64,000 bases of DNA from JAPOXR01 sp963664715 (lineage in GTDB: Bacteria; Pseudomonadota; Alphaproteobacteria; Rhodobacterales; Rhodobacteraceae): the NCBI GenBank assembly GCA_963664715.2, contig CAXXUY010000015.1, positions 186,001-250,000 on the forward strand, given 5' to 3'. The translations under genes and the position numbers were made by a program. Below, piece after piece: positions 44,139-53,119 of the stretch. Each line of letters begins with the position of its first letter. The stretch's first letter is position 1. The notes beneath the pieces were generated by a model. It was not told the origin of the DNA. It was given only the letters and a program-made list of their open reading frames with translations, and did no database searches.

Positions 44139-44906
44139 TTGCGGATTACCGGCGCGGCACCGCGAGTGGATTCCACCCTGTCGAAGGGGCTGCAGATTCT
44201 CGAAACGCTAGCAGCTTCGAACGGTAGCCGGGGAGTGTCCGAACTCGCCCGGGAGTTGGGAATGACCAAGTCGAACGCCTTCAGGCTCCTGCAGTCCCTG
44301 ACCGTGCTCGGCTACGTCCGCCGCGAGGCCGACAGGACCTACAGTGCGACATTGAAGGCCTGGCAGGTTGGTCGGGCGGTCCTCGAACGCACGAGTCTCA
44401 GGGAACTTGCCAAGCCGCTTCTGAACTATCTGAGCCAGGAGACAGGCGAGACGATCTATCTCGCAGTGCAGGAGAATCTTCAGGTCGTCTATATCGACAA
44501 GATCGACAGCAAGAAGCCGATCCGCTCCTGGAATCCGATCGGCGGAAGCGCGCCGCTTCACTGCGTGGGAACAGGCAAGGCCATGCTGGCTGCGGACTAC
44601 GAGAATCTGCGGGATGTGATTTCGGGACGGCTTGCGGCATGCACCGACCGGACGATCACGGATATCCATGAACTCGACCGCGATGTTTCGGAAACGCGCG
44701 CCAGGGGTTACGCAGTCGATACGGGAGAATTCCGCGAGCGCATCTACAGCATCGGTGCCGCCATCATGTTGCCCGATGGCAGCTGCGTGGGTTCATTGGG
44801 CGTGTCCGTTCCGGACGTCAACCTCGGCGAAGGCGGCGTCGATCGAATCGGGGTCCTGGTTCTGCACGCGGCGGGAGCAGTGTCCGAGAAGCTGAAATCC
44901 TACTGA
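44139..44906 (+). CDS. IclR-family transcriptional regulator
   Basis: The TTG start follows AAGGAGAG. The 255-residue product has an N-terminal winged helix-turn-helix (SRGVSELARELGMTKSNAFR) and the IclR effector domain (APLHCVGTGKAMLA, then ARGYAVDTGEFRERIYSIGA). It is co-transcribed with the molybdoenzyme gene and faces the hydantoinase operon across the rhodanese gene, so either is a likely target. The last seven bases overlap the convergent rhodanese gene. Confidence 0.92.
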   Translation: MRITGAAPRVDSTLSKGLQILETLAASNGSRGVSELARELGMTKSNAFRLLQSLTVLGYVRREADRTYSATLKAWQVGRAVLERTSLRELAKPLLNYLSQETGETIYLAVQENLQVVYIDKIDSKKPIRSWNPIGGSAPLHCVGTGKAMLAADYENLRDVISGRLAACTDRTITDIHELDRDVSETRARGYAVDTGEFRERIYSIGAAIMLPDGSCVGSLGVSVPDVNLGEGGVDRIGVLVLHAAGAVSEKLKSY

Positions 44907-45307
44907 TCTTCCCGGGGCGGGTACTGCTCGACGGGACCGCCATGCTGTTCCCAGGTTGAGAAACCTTCCCTGAGATGTGCGGCTTCGAAACCCATCTCCT
45001 GAAGGGTCGCCACGGTCAGGGCCGACCGCCAGCCGCTGGCGCAGTGGAACACGTATTTCTTGTCCTGACCAAACACGTCCTTGTAGTAGGGGCTTTCCGG
45101 ATCAACCCAGAATTCGACCATTCCGCGAGGCGCATGCACGCTGCCGGGAATGAAACCGGTGCGTTGCCGTTCACGGACATCGCGGATGTCGACCACGATG
45201 ACCTCGTCACTGTCAAGCCGGGCAATGAGGTCCGCAGTTTCGATTTCCTCGATCCGCGCCCTTGCTTCGGTGACCATGTCCTTTGAAGATTTCTTGAGCT
45301 TGCGCAT
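44900..45307 (-). CDS. Rhodanese-domain sulfurtransferase
   Basis: The 135-residue single-domain protein has VIVVDIRDVRERQRTGFIPG and the active-site loop HCASGWRSA with the catalytic Cys. A long MVEFWVDPESPYYKDVFG insert before the loop is shared by a subgroup of rhodaneses. It would move sulfane sulfur from a donor to a thiol or cyanide. It is divergent from the FAD oxidoreductase gene; the shared promoter region holds the 18-base TGCAA-type site. Confidence 0.88.
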   Translation of the reverse strand: MRKLKKSSKDMVTEARARIEEIETADLIARLDSDEVIVVDIRDVRERQRTGFIPGSVHAPRGMVEFWVDPESPYYKDVFGQDKKYVFHCASGWRSALTVATLQEMGFEAAHLREGFSTWEQHGGPVEQYPPREDQ

Positions 45308-45357
45308 TAAATCGTGCCGTTATGCGAAACAACATTTCATTATATTGACACGAATTG

Positions 45358-45375
45358 GCAAGTGATGCAAGTTGT
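45358..45375. promoter_or_regulatory. Second copy of the 18-base TGCAA-type site
   Basis: GCAAGTGATGCAAGTTGT differs at one position from the site at 39951-39968. It lies in the divergent region between the rhodanese and FAD oxidoreductase genes, just after a possible -35 (TTGACA, 45345-45350), so a bound protein could block transcription of the hydantoinase operon. Confidence 0.45.
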
Positions 45376-45414
45376 TCCATGATGGGAAGATCGAACAGTT
45401 CCGGTCACGGGATC

Positions 45415-46686
45415 ATGCAGGCAGAACCGGTTTCCTTGTGGGACTTGACGGCAGATGAGGTCGAGGTCGACTCGGATTTCGTGCCGGATGAAACCGTGGA
45501 TGTTGCGATCGTCGGCGGTGGCTATACCGGCCTTTCGACGGCGTTGCACTGCGCCGGGAAGGGATTGTCGTCACAGGTCATCGAAGCGCAGCGCATCGGT
45601 TTCGGCGGGTCGGGCCGAAATGTCGGGCTGGTCAATGCGGCGGCCTGGCTTCCCCCCGCCAGGGTCGCGGCGGCGCTTGGGCCCGAATACGGACCAAGAT
45701 TTGTCAAGCGGTTCAGTGCCGCACCGTCGCAAGTGTTCGAACTCATCGAAAGGCACCAGATCCGCTGCGAGGTGACGAGGACCGGAACCGTGCATGCCGC
45801 CCATTCCGGGAGGGGATTCCGGGAACTGGAGGAACGGCACACCCAGTGGAAGCAGCTGGGCGAACCTGTCGACCTGCTCGACCGAAACGAGGTGCAGGAA
45901 CTCATCGGGTCCCGGGCGTTTCATGGCGGGCTGTTTGATCATCGCGCCGGAACGATCAATCCGATGGGATACTGCCGCGGCCTCGCCAGGACAGCTGTTG
46001 CCGCCGGCGCAAGGATCGCAACCGGCGTCCGGGCAACCAGGCTCGTGCGCGACGGAACCGGCTGGCTGGTCGAAACCGAATGGGGCAACGTGCGTGCAGG
46101 GAACGTCGTTCTCGGGACAAACGCCTATACCGACAACCTGTGGCCCGGCCTGAAATCCGTGTTCACGATCATCCATTACCTTCAGGTGGCGACTAGACCC
46201 ATGGGGGCTGATGCCGCGCATATCCTTCCCGGGCGGCAGGGATTGTGGGACACCGGACCGATCATGTTCAACTTTCGCCGAGACGCCGCGGACAGGCTTG
46301 TCGTGGGAACCATGGGGCGCGTTTTCGGGTCGACAGGCAGTGGCCTGACCCGGCGCTGGGCCAGGAAACAGATTGCTCGGGTATTTCCCGAACTCGGGCC
46401 GGTCGAATTTGACGAGGCGTGGCACGGCCAGATCGCGATGACTCCGGACCACCTGCCAAGGGTGCACCAGCTGGCTGACGGGCTATGGACGCCAATCGGA
46501 TACAATGGCCGCGGGATAACGACGGGCACGCTGTTCGGCCAGGCGATGGCCGACCTGCTGACCGGAATGGATCCCGGTGACCTGCCGCTTCCGGTGACCC
46601 GGTTGTCCGCGGCTCCGCATGCCGGTCTGAGGTCGCGTGCATTCGACCTGGCATTCATGGCCAACCAGATTTTCCGGGCGGTATGA
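45415..46686 (+). CDS. FAD-dependent oxidoreductase (DAO/PuuB-like)
   Basis: The N-terminal motif VAIVGGGYTGLSTALHCAG binds FAD, followed by FGGSGRNVGLVNAAAWLPP. The C-terminal IAMTPDHLPRVHQLADGLW and GYNGRGITTGTLFG are typical of gamma-glutamylputrescine-oxidase-like enzymes that oxidise a C-N bond. I prefer the ATG at 45415 (423 aa) because the ATG at 45379 lies against the operator-like site. It overlaps hyuA by four bases and starts the operon. Confidence 0.85.
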   Translation: MQAEPVSLWDLTADEVEVDSDFVPDETVDVAIVGGGYTGLSTALHCAGKGLSSQVIEAQRIGFGGSGRNVGLVNAAAWLPPARVAAALGPEYGPRFVKRFSAAPSQVFELIERHQIRCEVTRTGTVHAAHSGRGFRELEERHTQWKQLGEPVDLLDRNEVQELIGSRAFHGGLFDHRAGTINPMGYCRGLARTAVAAGARIATGVRATRLVRDGTGWLVETEWGNVRAGNVVLGTNAYTDNLWPGLKSVFTIIHYLQVATRPMGADAAHILPGRQGLWDTGPIMFNFRRDAADRLVVGTMGRVFGSTGSGLTRRWARKQIARVFPELGPVEFDEAWHGQIAMTPDHLPRVHQLADGLWTPIGYNGRGITTGTLFGQAMADLLTGMDPGDLPLPVTRLSAAPHAGLRSRAFDLAFMANQIFRAV

Positions 46687-48773
46687 TGGTTGACAGGTCG
46701 ACCAGGGTCGGAATCGACATCGGCGGGACCTTTACCGATATCGCGCTGGAACACCCGGGCGGGATTTCCACCTGCAAGGTACTCACGGATTATTCCGAGC
46801 CGGAGGCGGCAATCCTTGCCGGTATAGAAGCCGCGGCAGGCCGGGCAGGCGTGGAACTTCAATCAATCCGGCAGGTCATCCATGGCACAACCCTGGTCAC
46901 GAATGCCCTGATTGAACGACGCGGGGCAAGGACCGCATTCATCACGACCGAGGGATTCCGCGACGTGATCGAGATGCGGTCCGAGAACAGGTTCGAGCAA
47001 TATGATCTCAACATCACACTGCCTGAACCGCTCGTTCCCCGCCAGTATCGTTTCCCGGCGGCAGAGCGCGTTTCAGCCGGCGGAGAAGTGCTGCTGCCAC
47101 TCGAGGGTGAAGAGATTGTGCGCCTGGTTGAAGCCGTGCGAGACGGAAATTTCGAGGCAGTGGCAATTGGATTCCTTCATTCCTACGCAAATGACCGCCA
47201 CGAGCGACTGGTGGCCGAGGCTCTTGCCAGGGAACTGCCCGACCTGTCGATTTCGCTGTCCTCGGTCGTATCACCACAGATGCGGGAATTGCCCCGTTTC
47301 AATACGGTCATCGCAAATGCCTATGTCCGCCCACTCGTAACCGAGTATGTTGGACGACTTGTTACAGGTGTGCGCAGCGCGGGGATCGAAGCGCCGGTCT
47401 ACATGCTTCATTCCGGGGGCGGACTGATCTCTGTCGAGACCGCGATGGAACAGCCCGTAAGACTCCTGGAATCGGGTCCGGCCGGAGGCGCCATTTTCGC
47501 GGCCGGCATCTCCAGGTCCCATGGCACGGGCAAGGTGTTGAGCTTTGACATGGGCGGAACGACCGCCAAGATCTGCCTGGTCGAGAACGGCGACCCGAAG
47601 ACTGCCAATACATTCGAGATTGCACGCAGCTATCGCTTCAAGAAGGGCTCCGGCATGCTGGTTTCAACACCGGTCGTCGAGATGGTCGAAATCGGTGCCG
47701 GTGGCGGATCGATTGCGTCGATTGATACGCTGGGCCGCATCCAGGCTGGCCCGCGCTCGGCCGGCTCGGAACCCGGGCCAGCCTGCTACCAGCGCGGTGG
47801 AGCCGAACCCACTGTGACGGACGCCAACCTGATCCTCGGCCGTCTGGATCCCGAGAACTTTGCCGGTGGTGCGATATCACTTGATCCCGTCCTCGCATGC
47901 CAGGCCTTTGACCAGGACCTCTGTGGCCCGGGTGAACTGCTCGTGGATGAAGCAGCCTTCGGCGTGACCGAGATGGTTGACGAGAACATGGCGAACGCTG
48001 CGCGGGCGCACGCAGTGGAGAACGGCCGCGACATCGAGGACTTCACCGTGATCGCCTTTGGCGGCGGCGCTCCGTTGCATGCGTGCCGGCTCTGCGAGAA
48101 ACTGGGAATCGGGCGTGCCGTTGTGCCGCCCATGGCCGGCGTCGGTTCAGCCATCGGGTTCCTGCGCGCTCCCTTTTCGTACGAGGCCACCCGGGGGCTC
48201 TTTCAGGCGCTGGACGGGTTCGATGCCGACGTTGTCAACGAGACCATATCGTCGATGGAGAAGGAAGCCCGCGGTTTCGTCCGAAAGGGAGCCGGAGATG
48301 AACAGGCAGGCCTGAGCCTGACTGCCTTCATGCGCTACGCCGGGCAGGGGTGGGAAATCCCGGTGCCGCTCGCACACAGGGCCTTTGCCAGGGACGATGT
48401 TCCGGCAATACTGGCATCATTCGAGTCGGCATATCGGGCGCTGTTCGGACGCATAATCGACGGCCTTCAGGTGGAGATCACCAACTGGTCACTGGTCGTT
48501 GCGACGGCGACTCCGCCAACGCGGCCGGTGACCCTGACGACCGGCAGAAAGGCTGCTCCGGTTGCAGATATTCGCGGGTTTTTCGATGCGGCATTGCGCA
48601 GCCTGGTCGAGGCGGCTGAAATCAGGCGATCGGACCTTTTGCCTGGCCTTTACGTGGACGGGCCAGCGATCATCACGGAGGACGAAACGTCGACAATCGT
48701 GACATCGGCCTTTCGCGCTGCGGGACAACCGGATGGCTCGATCCTTCTGGTCCGCAAGGAGACAACGACGTGA
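46683..48773 (+). CDS. hyuA: Hydantoinase/oxoprolinase subunit A
   Basis: The 696-residue protein has the actin-like ATPase motifs of the family: GIDIGGTFTDIAL, HGTTLVTNALIERRGART, LESGPAGGAIFA and SFDMGGTTAKICLV. With subunit B it forms an ATP-dependent amidohydrolase that opens cyclic amides such as N-methylhydantoin or 5-oxoproline. It overlaps its neighbours on both sides by four bases, so subunits should be made in equal amounts. Confidence 0.92.
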   Translation: MMVDRSTRVGIDIGGTFTDIALEHPGGISTCKVLTDYSEPEAAILAGIEAAAGRAGVELQSIRQVIHGTTLVTNALIERRGARTAFITTEGFRDVIEMRSENRFEQYDLNITLPEPLVPRQYRFPAAERVSAGGEVLLPLEGEEIVRLVEAVRDGNFEAVAIGFLHSYANDRHERLVAEALARELPDLSISLSSVVSPQMRELPRFNTVIANAYVRPLVTEYVGRLVTGVRSAGIEAPVYMLHSGGGLISVETAMEQPVRLLESGPAGGAIFAAGISRSHGTGKVLSFDMGGTTAKICLVENGDPKTANTFEIARSYRFKKGSGMLVSTPVVEMVEIGAGGGSIASIDTLGRIQAGPRSAGSEPGPACYQRGGAEPTVTDANLILGRLDPENFAGGAISLDPVLACQAFDQDLCGPGELLVDEAAFGVTEMVDENMANAARAHAVENGRDIEDFTVIAFGGGAPLHACRLCEKLGIGRAVVPPMAGVGSAIGFLRAPFSYEATRGLFQALDGFDADVVNETISSMEKEARGFVRKGAGDEQAGLSLTAFMRYAGQGWEIPVPLAHRAFARDDVPAILASFESAYRALFGRIIDGLQVEITNWSLVVATATPPTRPVTLTTGRKAAPVADIRGFFDAALRSLVEAAEIRRSDLLPGLYVDGPAIITEDETSTIVTSAFRAAGQPDGSILLVRKETTT

Positions 48774-50425
48774 GCCCGACCGCTATAGACTACCAGATCA
48801 TGTGGAATCGTCTGGTTGCAGTCGTCGAGGAGCAGGCGGCAACCCTGGTGCGAACCGCCTTTTCGACGAGTGTTCGCGAGGCCGGCGATCTGTCGGCGGG
48901 CCTTTTCGACCGCGATGCGCGCATGATCGTGCAGGCGGTGACCGGAACACCCGGCCATGTCAATGCGATGGCCGAGAGCGTCGGGCACTTTGTACGTGGG
49001 ATCGGACGGCAGAACATATTCGATGGCGATGTCTACATCACCAATGATCCCTGGTTGGGCACCGGACACCTGCATGACATCACCATGGTCACTCCGGTAT
49101 TCCGCGCAGGGGTGCATATCGGCTTCTTTGCCTCTACCGCGCATGTCGTTGACATAGGCGGGCGCGGATTCGGTCCCGACGCGGCGGAAGTCTATGAAGA
49201 GGGATTGCTGATTCCGATAGTGAAATTCGCCGAGCGTGGCGAAGTCGATCAATTCCTCCTGAAGATGGTGCGTGCCAATGTGCGCACACCGGACCAGACG
49301 GTGGGAGACATGTATTCGCTTGCCGCCTGCAACGAGGCGGGCATCCGGCGTCTGCAGGCGATGCTGGACGAGTTCCTGCTTGATGACATGGACGGACTCT
49401 CCGACTTCATCATCGAGACCAGCCGCAATGCCACACGGACCGCGATATCGAAGCTGCCGGACGGATCATACCTCAACACGATGCAGGTCGACGGTTACGG
49501 CGAACCCGTCTTGATGGCAGCGCGGCTGGACATTGAGGGTGACCGCCTCAGCCTGGACTTCGACGGGACATCCGGCATGAGCGCCCTCGGGGTCAACGTG
49601 CCGGAAGTCTACACGCGTGCCTATGCATGTTTTGGACTGAAGGTGGCGGTTGCACCTGATGTTCCAAACAACACCGGCTCGCTTGAACCATTTGAAATCA
49701 CTGCACCCGAAGGCTCGATCCTGGCGGCTCGGCGCCCTGCGCCGGTCTCCGTTCGCCATGTGCTGGGTCATTTCGTTCCCGACGTGGTTCTCGGCGCACT
49801 CCACAGGGCAATGCCGGGAATGGTCCCGGCAGAAGGCGCATCGGCGCTGTGGAACATCCAGATATCGGCGCGGCCGACGGACCGGCGAAGCGGTCTGCCG
49901 TCAAGCGAGATCCTGATGTTCAATTCGGGAGGAACGGGTGCGCGACCTGCTTCGGACGGGCTTTCGGCCACGGCTTTTCCATCGGGCGTATCAACGATGA
50001 GTGTCGAGGCCACGGAGCATGTCGGCCCGATCACGGTCTGGCGCAAGGAACTGCGTCCGGATTCAGGGGGTGCCGGCGAGTTTCGCGGCGGTCTGGGGCA
50101 GGTCATCGAAATCGAGCCGCGCCAGGGTTATGAATTCCATTTCAACGCGATGTTCGACCGGGTCGACAATCCGGCGCGCGGGCGCGATGGCGGCTGCAAC
50201 GGCCGTGCAGGGCGCGTGGAACTGGCCGATGGAACGCGACTCGATTCGAAAGGACGGCAGCTGGTCAGGAGTGGACAGAGGCTGCGCCTGTCGCTTCCGG
50301 GCGGCGGTGGTATCGGCAATGCACGTGAGCGTGAGCGGAAGCATGTCGAGTATGACCTGGCTGCCGGATATATCTCGCCGGGTGCGGCAAGGGACAACTA
50401 CGGAATGGAGGACAGGAAAGCATGA
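48770..50425 (+). CDS. hyuB: Hydantoinase/oxoprolinase subunit B
   Basis: The GTG start overlaps the hyuA stop (GTGA). The 551-residue product has ITNDPWLGTGHLHDITMVTP, the Gly-rich PDSGGAGEFRGGLGQVIEIE and the C-terminal LSLPGGGGIGNARERE, all typical of HyuB. It completes the ATP-dependent ring-opening enzyme. The exact lactam or hydantoin substrate cannot be told from sequence. Confidence 0.92.
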   Translation: MSPTAIDYQIMWNRLVAVVEEQAATLVRTAFSTSVREAGDLSAGLFDRDARMIVQAVTGTPGHVNAMAESVGHFVRGIGRQNIFDGDVYITNDPWLGTGHLHDITMVTPVFRAGVHIGFFASTAHVVDIGGRGFGPDAAEVYEEGLLIPIVKFAERGEVDQFLLKMVRANVRTPDQTVGDMYSLAACNEAGIRRLQAMLDEFLLDDMDGLSDFIIETSRNATRTAISKLPDGSYLNTMQVDGYGEPVLMAARLDIEGDRLSLDFDGTSGMSALGVNVPEVYTRAYACFGLKVAVAPDVPNNTGSLEPFEITAPEGSILAARRPAPVSVRHVLGHFVPDVVLGALHRAMPGMVPAEGASALWNIQISARPTDRRSGLPSSEILMFNSGGTGARPASDGLSATAFPSGVSTMSVEATEHVGPITVWRKELRPDSGGAGEFRGGLGQVIEIEPRQGYEFHFNAMFDRVDNPARGRDGGCNGRAGRVELADGTRLDSKGRQLVRSGQRLRLSLPGGGGIGNARERERKHVEYDLAAGYISPGAARDNYGMEDRKA

Positions 50426-51174
50426 GCGACAAACCCATTGCACTGGTTACCGGTGGAGCACAGGGAATTGGCTATGCCTGCGCGGAGGCCCTGGCAGAAG
50501 ACGGCCATTTCGTGGTCCTGGCAGACATACAGGAAGAAGGCGTGGCCGAATCGGCAGCAAGGCTGGGTGATGCTGCGGTCGCAATGGTCTGCGACATGGG
50601 TGATCACGAGGCAATTCCCGGACTCTTCGACCGGATCGAATCCGGACATGGACCGGTCACGACACTCGTCAACAATGCGGGCATCGCGCTTCCGGGCGAA
50701 TTCCTGAGCTATGAACTGGCCGATTTCCGGACCGTCATCGACATCAACCTGACGGGTGTCTTTGTTGCCACGCAACGGGCGGCGCTGGCGATGATCGAGA
50801 GAGGCATCGAGGGCGCCATCGTCAACATGTCTTCCATCAATGCCCAGGTAGCGATCCCGGCGATCCCGGCCTACTGCGCCTCGAAGGGCGGCGTGATGCA
50901 GCTTACCAGGTCGGCTGCACTGGCGCTCGCGCCCCACAACATCCGGGTGAATGCCGTGGGTCCGGGTTCGATAGACACTGCGATGTTTGCCGGCGTCGTC
51001 TCCAATCCCGAGGCATTCAACGTCGCAATGTCGCGCACACCGCTCAAGCGTCCGGGCACGGCGCGGGAGGTTGGCGACGTCGTCGCGTTTCTGGCCTCCA
51101 GCAAGGCCAGTTACATCACAGGAGAGACGATTTACATCGACGGAGGGCGGTTGGGCCTGAACTATACCTGTTGA
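50422..51174 (+). CDS. SDR-family oxidoreductase (second copy)
   Basis: The 250-residue protein has TGGAQGIGYACAEAL, NNAGIALPGEF, a Ser in VNMSSINAQV and YCASKGG as the catalytic Tyr-x-x-x-Lys, ending YIDGGRLGLNY. LADIQ after the second strand favours NAD. GGAGG precedes the ATG, which overlaps hyuB by four bases. It is the last gene of the hydantoinase operon. Confidence 0.9.
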   Translation: MSDKPIALVTGGAQGIGYACAEALAEDGHFVVLADIQEEGVAESAARLGDAAVAMVCDMGDHEAIPGLFDRIESGHGPVTTLVNNAGIALPGEFLSYELADFRTVIDINLTGVFVATQRAALAMIERGIEGAIVNMSSINAQVAIPAIPAYCASKGGVMQLTRSAALALAPHNIRVNAVGPGSIDTAMFAGVVSNPEAFNVAMSRTPLKRPGTAREVGDVVAFLASSKASYITGETIYIDGGRLGLNYTC

Positions 51175-51269
51175 GACCCTGCCAGGACATCGGCGAAAGC
51201 GTCCGGCTTGCATCCTGCACCGGGAGGCAGCAACAGGAAGGGCAGTATCTGCGTCGCCGCCCCCCGACC

Positions 51270-51291
51270 AGTCCCGGCTTGCGCCGGGACT
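51270..51291. terminator. Hairpin in a convergent gap
   Basis: AGTCCCGGC pairs exactly with GCCGGGACT across a four-base loop. It lies between the SDR gene and the oppositely transcribed binding-protein gene, and no T-run is present. It may end transcripts from both sides. Confidence 0.5.
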
Positions 51292-51334
51292 ATCAGGCAA
51301 TGGTGATGAACTGCGGCATCACCGGAGTTTCAGC

Positions 51335-52870
51335 TCACACGTTGTTCGGACCGAAGTCCATGTAGGGCAGAACATAGGGCTGCCAGCCGAGATCCAACTT
51401 CTTGCCGTAGAGCCAGACCTCCTGGAACAGCACGGCACCCATCGGGTCAGCCGTCTCCCATTCAACCATCATCGCCCGGAATGCATCTCGCCGGGCTGCC
51501 TTGTCAGGCTCATTCTCCAGGATGAGGCCGTTGGCATTGAACGTGTCGTTCACCCAGCCCCAGCCCCGGCCTTCCATGACGGAGGGCTTGAACAGGCGCC
51601 AGAGAATCGTCGCGGGATCCTGCCAGACCATGGTGGCCGACATGTTCCTGATCGAGTGATGTCCGCGCGTGATCTGCCTCCAGTTTTCCCTGATCTGCAA
51701 TTCCACGTCGATTCCCACGGCCTTCCACATTTCGCGCAGGACCTCTGCCACGGCGACCTCGGTGTCGATGACATTCGGCAGCAGCGGGTAGTCGATGGCT
51801 TCGCCGCTGTAGCCGGATTTGGCCAATTCATCCCTGGCCAGATCCGGGTCATATATCGGAACCGGGTAATCGACATCGAAAACCTCGCCAAAGCTGGGAA
51901 GCTGCAGCCCGTTTGGAACCTGGGCACGGCCTACGAACAGTGCATCCACCAGCAACTGCCGGTCGATCGCGTAACTCAGGGCGCGGCGCAGGTGTACATT
52001 CTTCATCATCGGATGGGCGAATTCACCCTGGTTGAATATGAGAATCCGGAGCTTTGCACCTGGACCGCCGACAACCTCGATGTCGTCATAGCCGTCGATC
52101 GTCGAGATCTGGTCAACCGGAACGACGGTGATCACGTCGAAATCGCCCGAGGCGAGACCGGCAATTCTGCCGGCAACTTCCGGCACTTCCACGAATGTCA
52201 GGGATTGCACGTTGGGACTGCCTCCCCAGTAGTCGTCGAAGGCTTCCAGGACGAACCGGTCGGTGTTGAGATCGGCAACGCTGAACGGTCCGGTGCCAAC
52301 CGGCATCAGCGCCCATTCTCCGTAACTTGCAGCGTCCAGGTAGGCGCGCTTGTTGACGACTTCACTGCTCCACATGGCGAAGCGTTGTTCGATGATGGGA
52401 TCAATGCCATCCATGACGACCTGAACCGTGTAATCGTCGATGGCATTGGATTCCGCGACGTTGGAGAAGAACTGTGCCAGGCGGACCGGCCCATCACTCT
52501 CGCGACGTTCCTTCGAAAACGTGAAGGCCACATCCTCGGCGGTCATTTCGTCCCCATTGTGGAACTTGACTCCCTGCCTGAGCGTGAAGACGATCTCCCG
52601 GTGGTCATTGATCACCCACGAGGTCGCAAGCCCCGGACCAAGTTGCATCTGGTTATGGAAGTCCGGTTCAATCAGCTTGTCGAACACGTTGTACGAAATG
52701 GGGACCGTATAGTCGGCCGTATCCCGTCCCGGACTGATGTTCTCAGGCAGGCGCTGGACACCAACAACGATGTTGCGCCTGTCCTGTGCCAGGGATGAGC
52801 CCGGCAGCAAGGACATGCCGGCAATTCCGCCGGCTCCCTTGAGGAATCCTCTTCTTGCGATAGTCAACAT
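51335..52870 (-). CDS. Peptide/opine-type ABC transporter substrate-binding protein
   Basis: The 511-residue product starts with a twin-arginine-like signal (ARRGFLKGAGGIAGMSLLPG) and then has the SBP_bac_5 pattern (TLRQGVKFHNGDEMTAEDVA, LRRALSYAIDRQLLVDALF). Such proteins bind oligopeptides, opines or similar compounds in the periplasm. GGGAGGGA precedes the ATG. It is divergent from the regulator at 53116, across a gap with two related ACAATACAT motifs. It should feed the transporter at 54280-57973. Confidence 0.88.
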   Translation of the reverse strand: MLTIARRGFLKGAGGIAGMSLLPGSSLAQDRRNIVVGVQRLPENISPGRDTADYTVPISYNVFDKLIEPDFHNQMQLGPGLATSWVINDHREIVFTLRQGVKFHNGDEMTAEDVAFTFSKERRESDGPVRLAQFFSNVAESNAIDDYTVQVVMDGIDPIIEQRFAMWSSEVVNKRAYLDAASYGEWALMPVGTGPFSVADLNTDRFVLEAFDDYWGGSPNVQSLTFVEVPEVAGRIAGLASGDFDVITVVPVDQISTIDGYDDIEVVGGPGAKLRILIFNQGEFAHPMMKNVHLRRALSYAIDRQLLVDALFVGRAQVPNGLQLPSFGEVFDVDYPVPIYDPDLARDELAKSGYSGEAIDYPLLPNVIDTEVAVAEVLREMWKAVGIDVELQIRENWRQITRGHHSIRNMSATMVWQDPATILWRLFKPSVMEGRGWGWVNDTFNANGLILENEPDKAARRDAFRAMMVEWETADPMGAVLFQEVWLYGKKLDLGWQPYVLPYMDFGPNNV

Positions 52871-52924
52871 TTTGTTTCCCTCCCTGCAGCAAAGAGATTT
52901 CAACCTAGATTCGCATGCTAACAG

Positions 52925-52940
52925 ACAATACATTACAATG
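52925..52940. promoter_or_regulatory. ACAATACAT motif, binding-protein side
   Basis: ACAATACATTACAATG is closely related to 53048-53064. It lies 55-70 bases before the binding-protein start. One copy serves each divergent gene, suggesting a site for the adjacent regulator. Confidence 0.4.
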
Positions 52941-53047
52941 CAATTGGGATTGTGTGGTCAAGAATCCGTATCAAGAGACTAGATAACTGCATGAAAAATA
53001 GTGACTAAGGAGATAGCCGGCAATTGTTCGTTTCAATTCTGTGGCAT

Positions 53048-53064
53048 ACAATACATACAAAATG
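53048..53064. promoter_or_regulatory. ACAATACAT motif, regulator side
   Basis: ACAATACATACAAAATG lies 52-68 bases before the regulator start. It contains TACAAT-like sequence, so it could overlap a -10 box, which would give autorepression. Confidence 0.4.
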
Positions 53065-53092
53065 TTTGACTAAAGGAGGAAGAAACGGCAAG

Positions 53093-53119
53093 ATGGCGAA
53101 TCAGGGAGCACGCCGATGA
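53093..53119 (+). CDS. Possible 8-residue leader peptide (MANQGARR)
   Basis: An ATG at 53093 follows the best ribosome-binding site of the region (AAAGGAGGA) at 14 bases. The frame ends in TGA inside ATGA, which is also the start of the regulator gene. The regulator has only a weak site of its own, so the short frame could couple its translation. The spacing is long, hence low confidence. Confidence 0.3.
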   Translation: MANQGARR

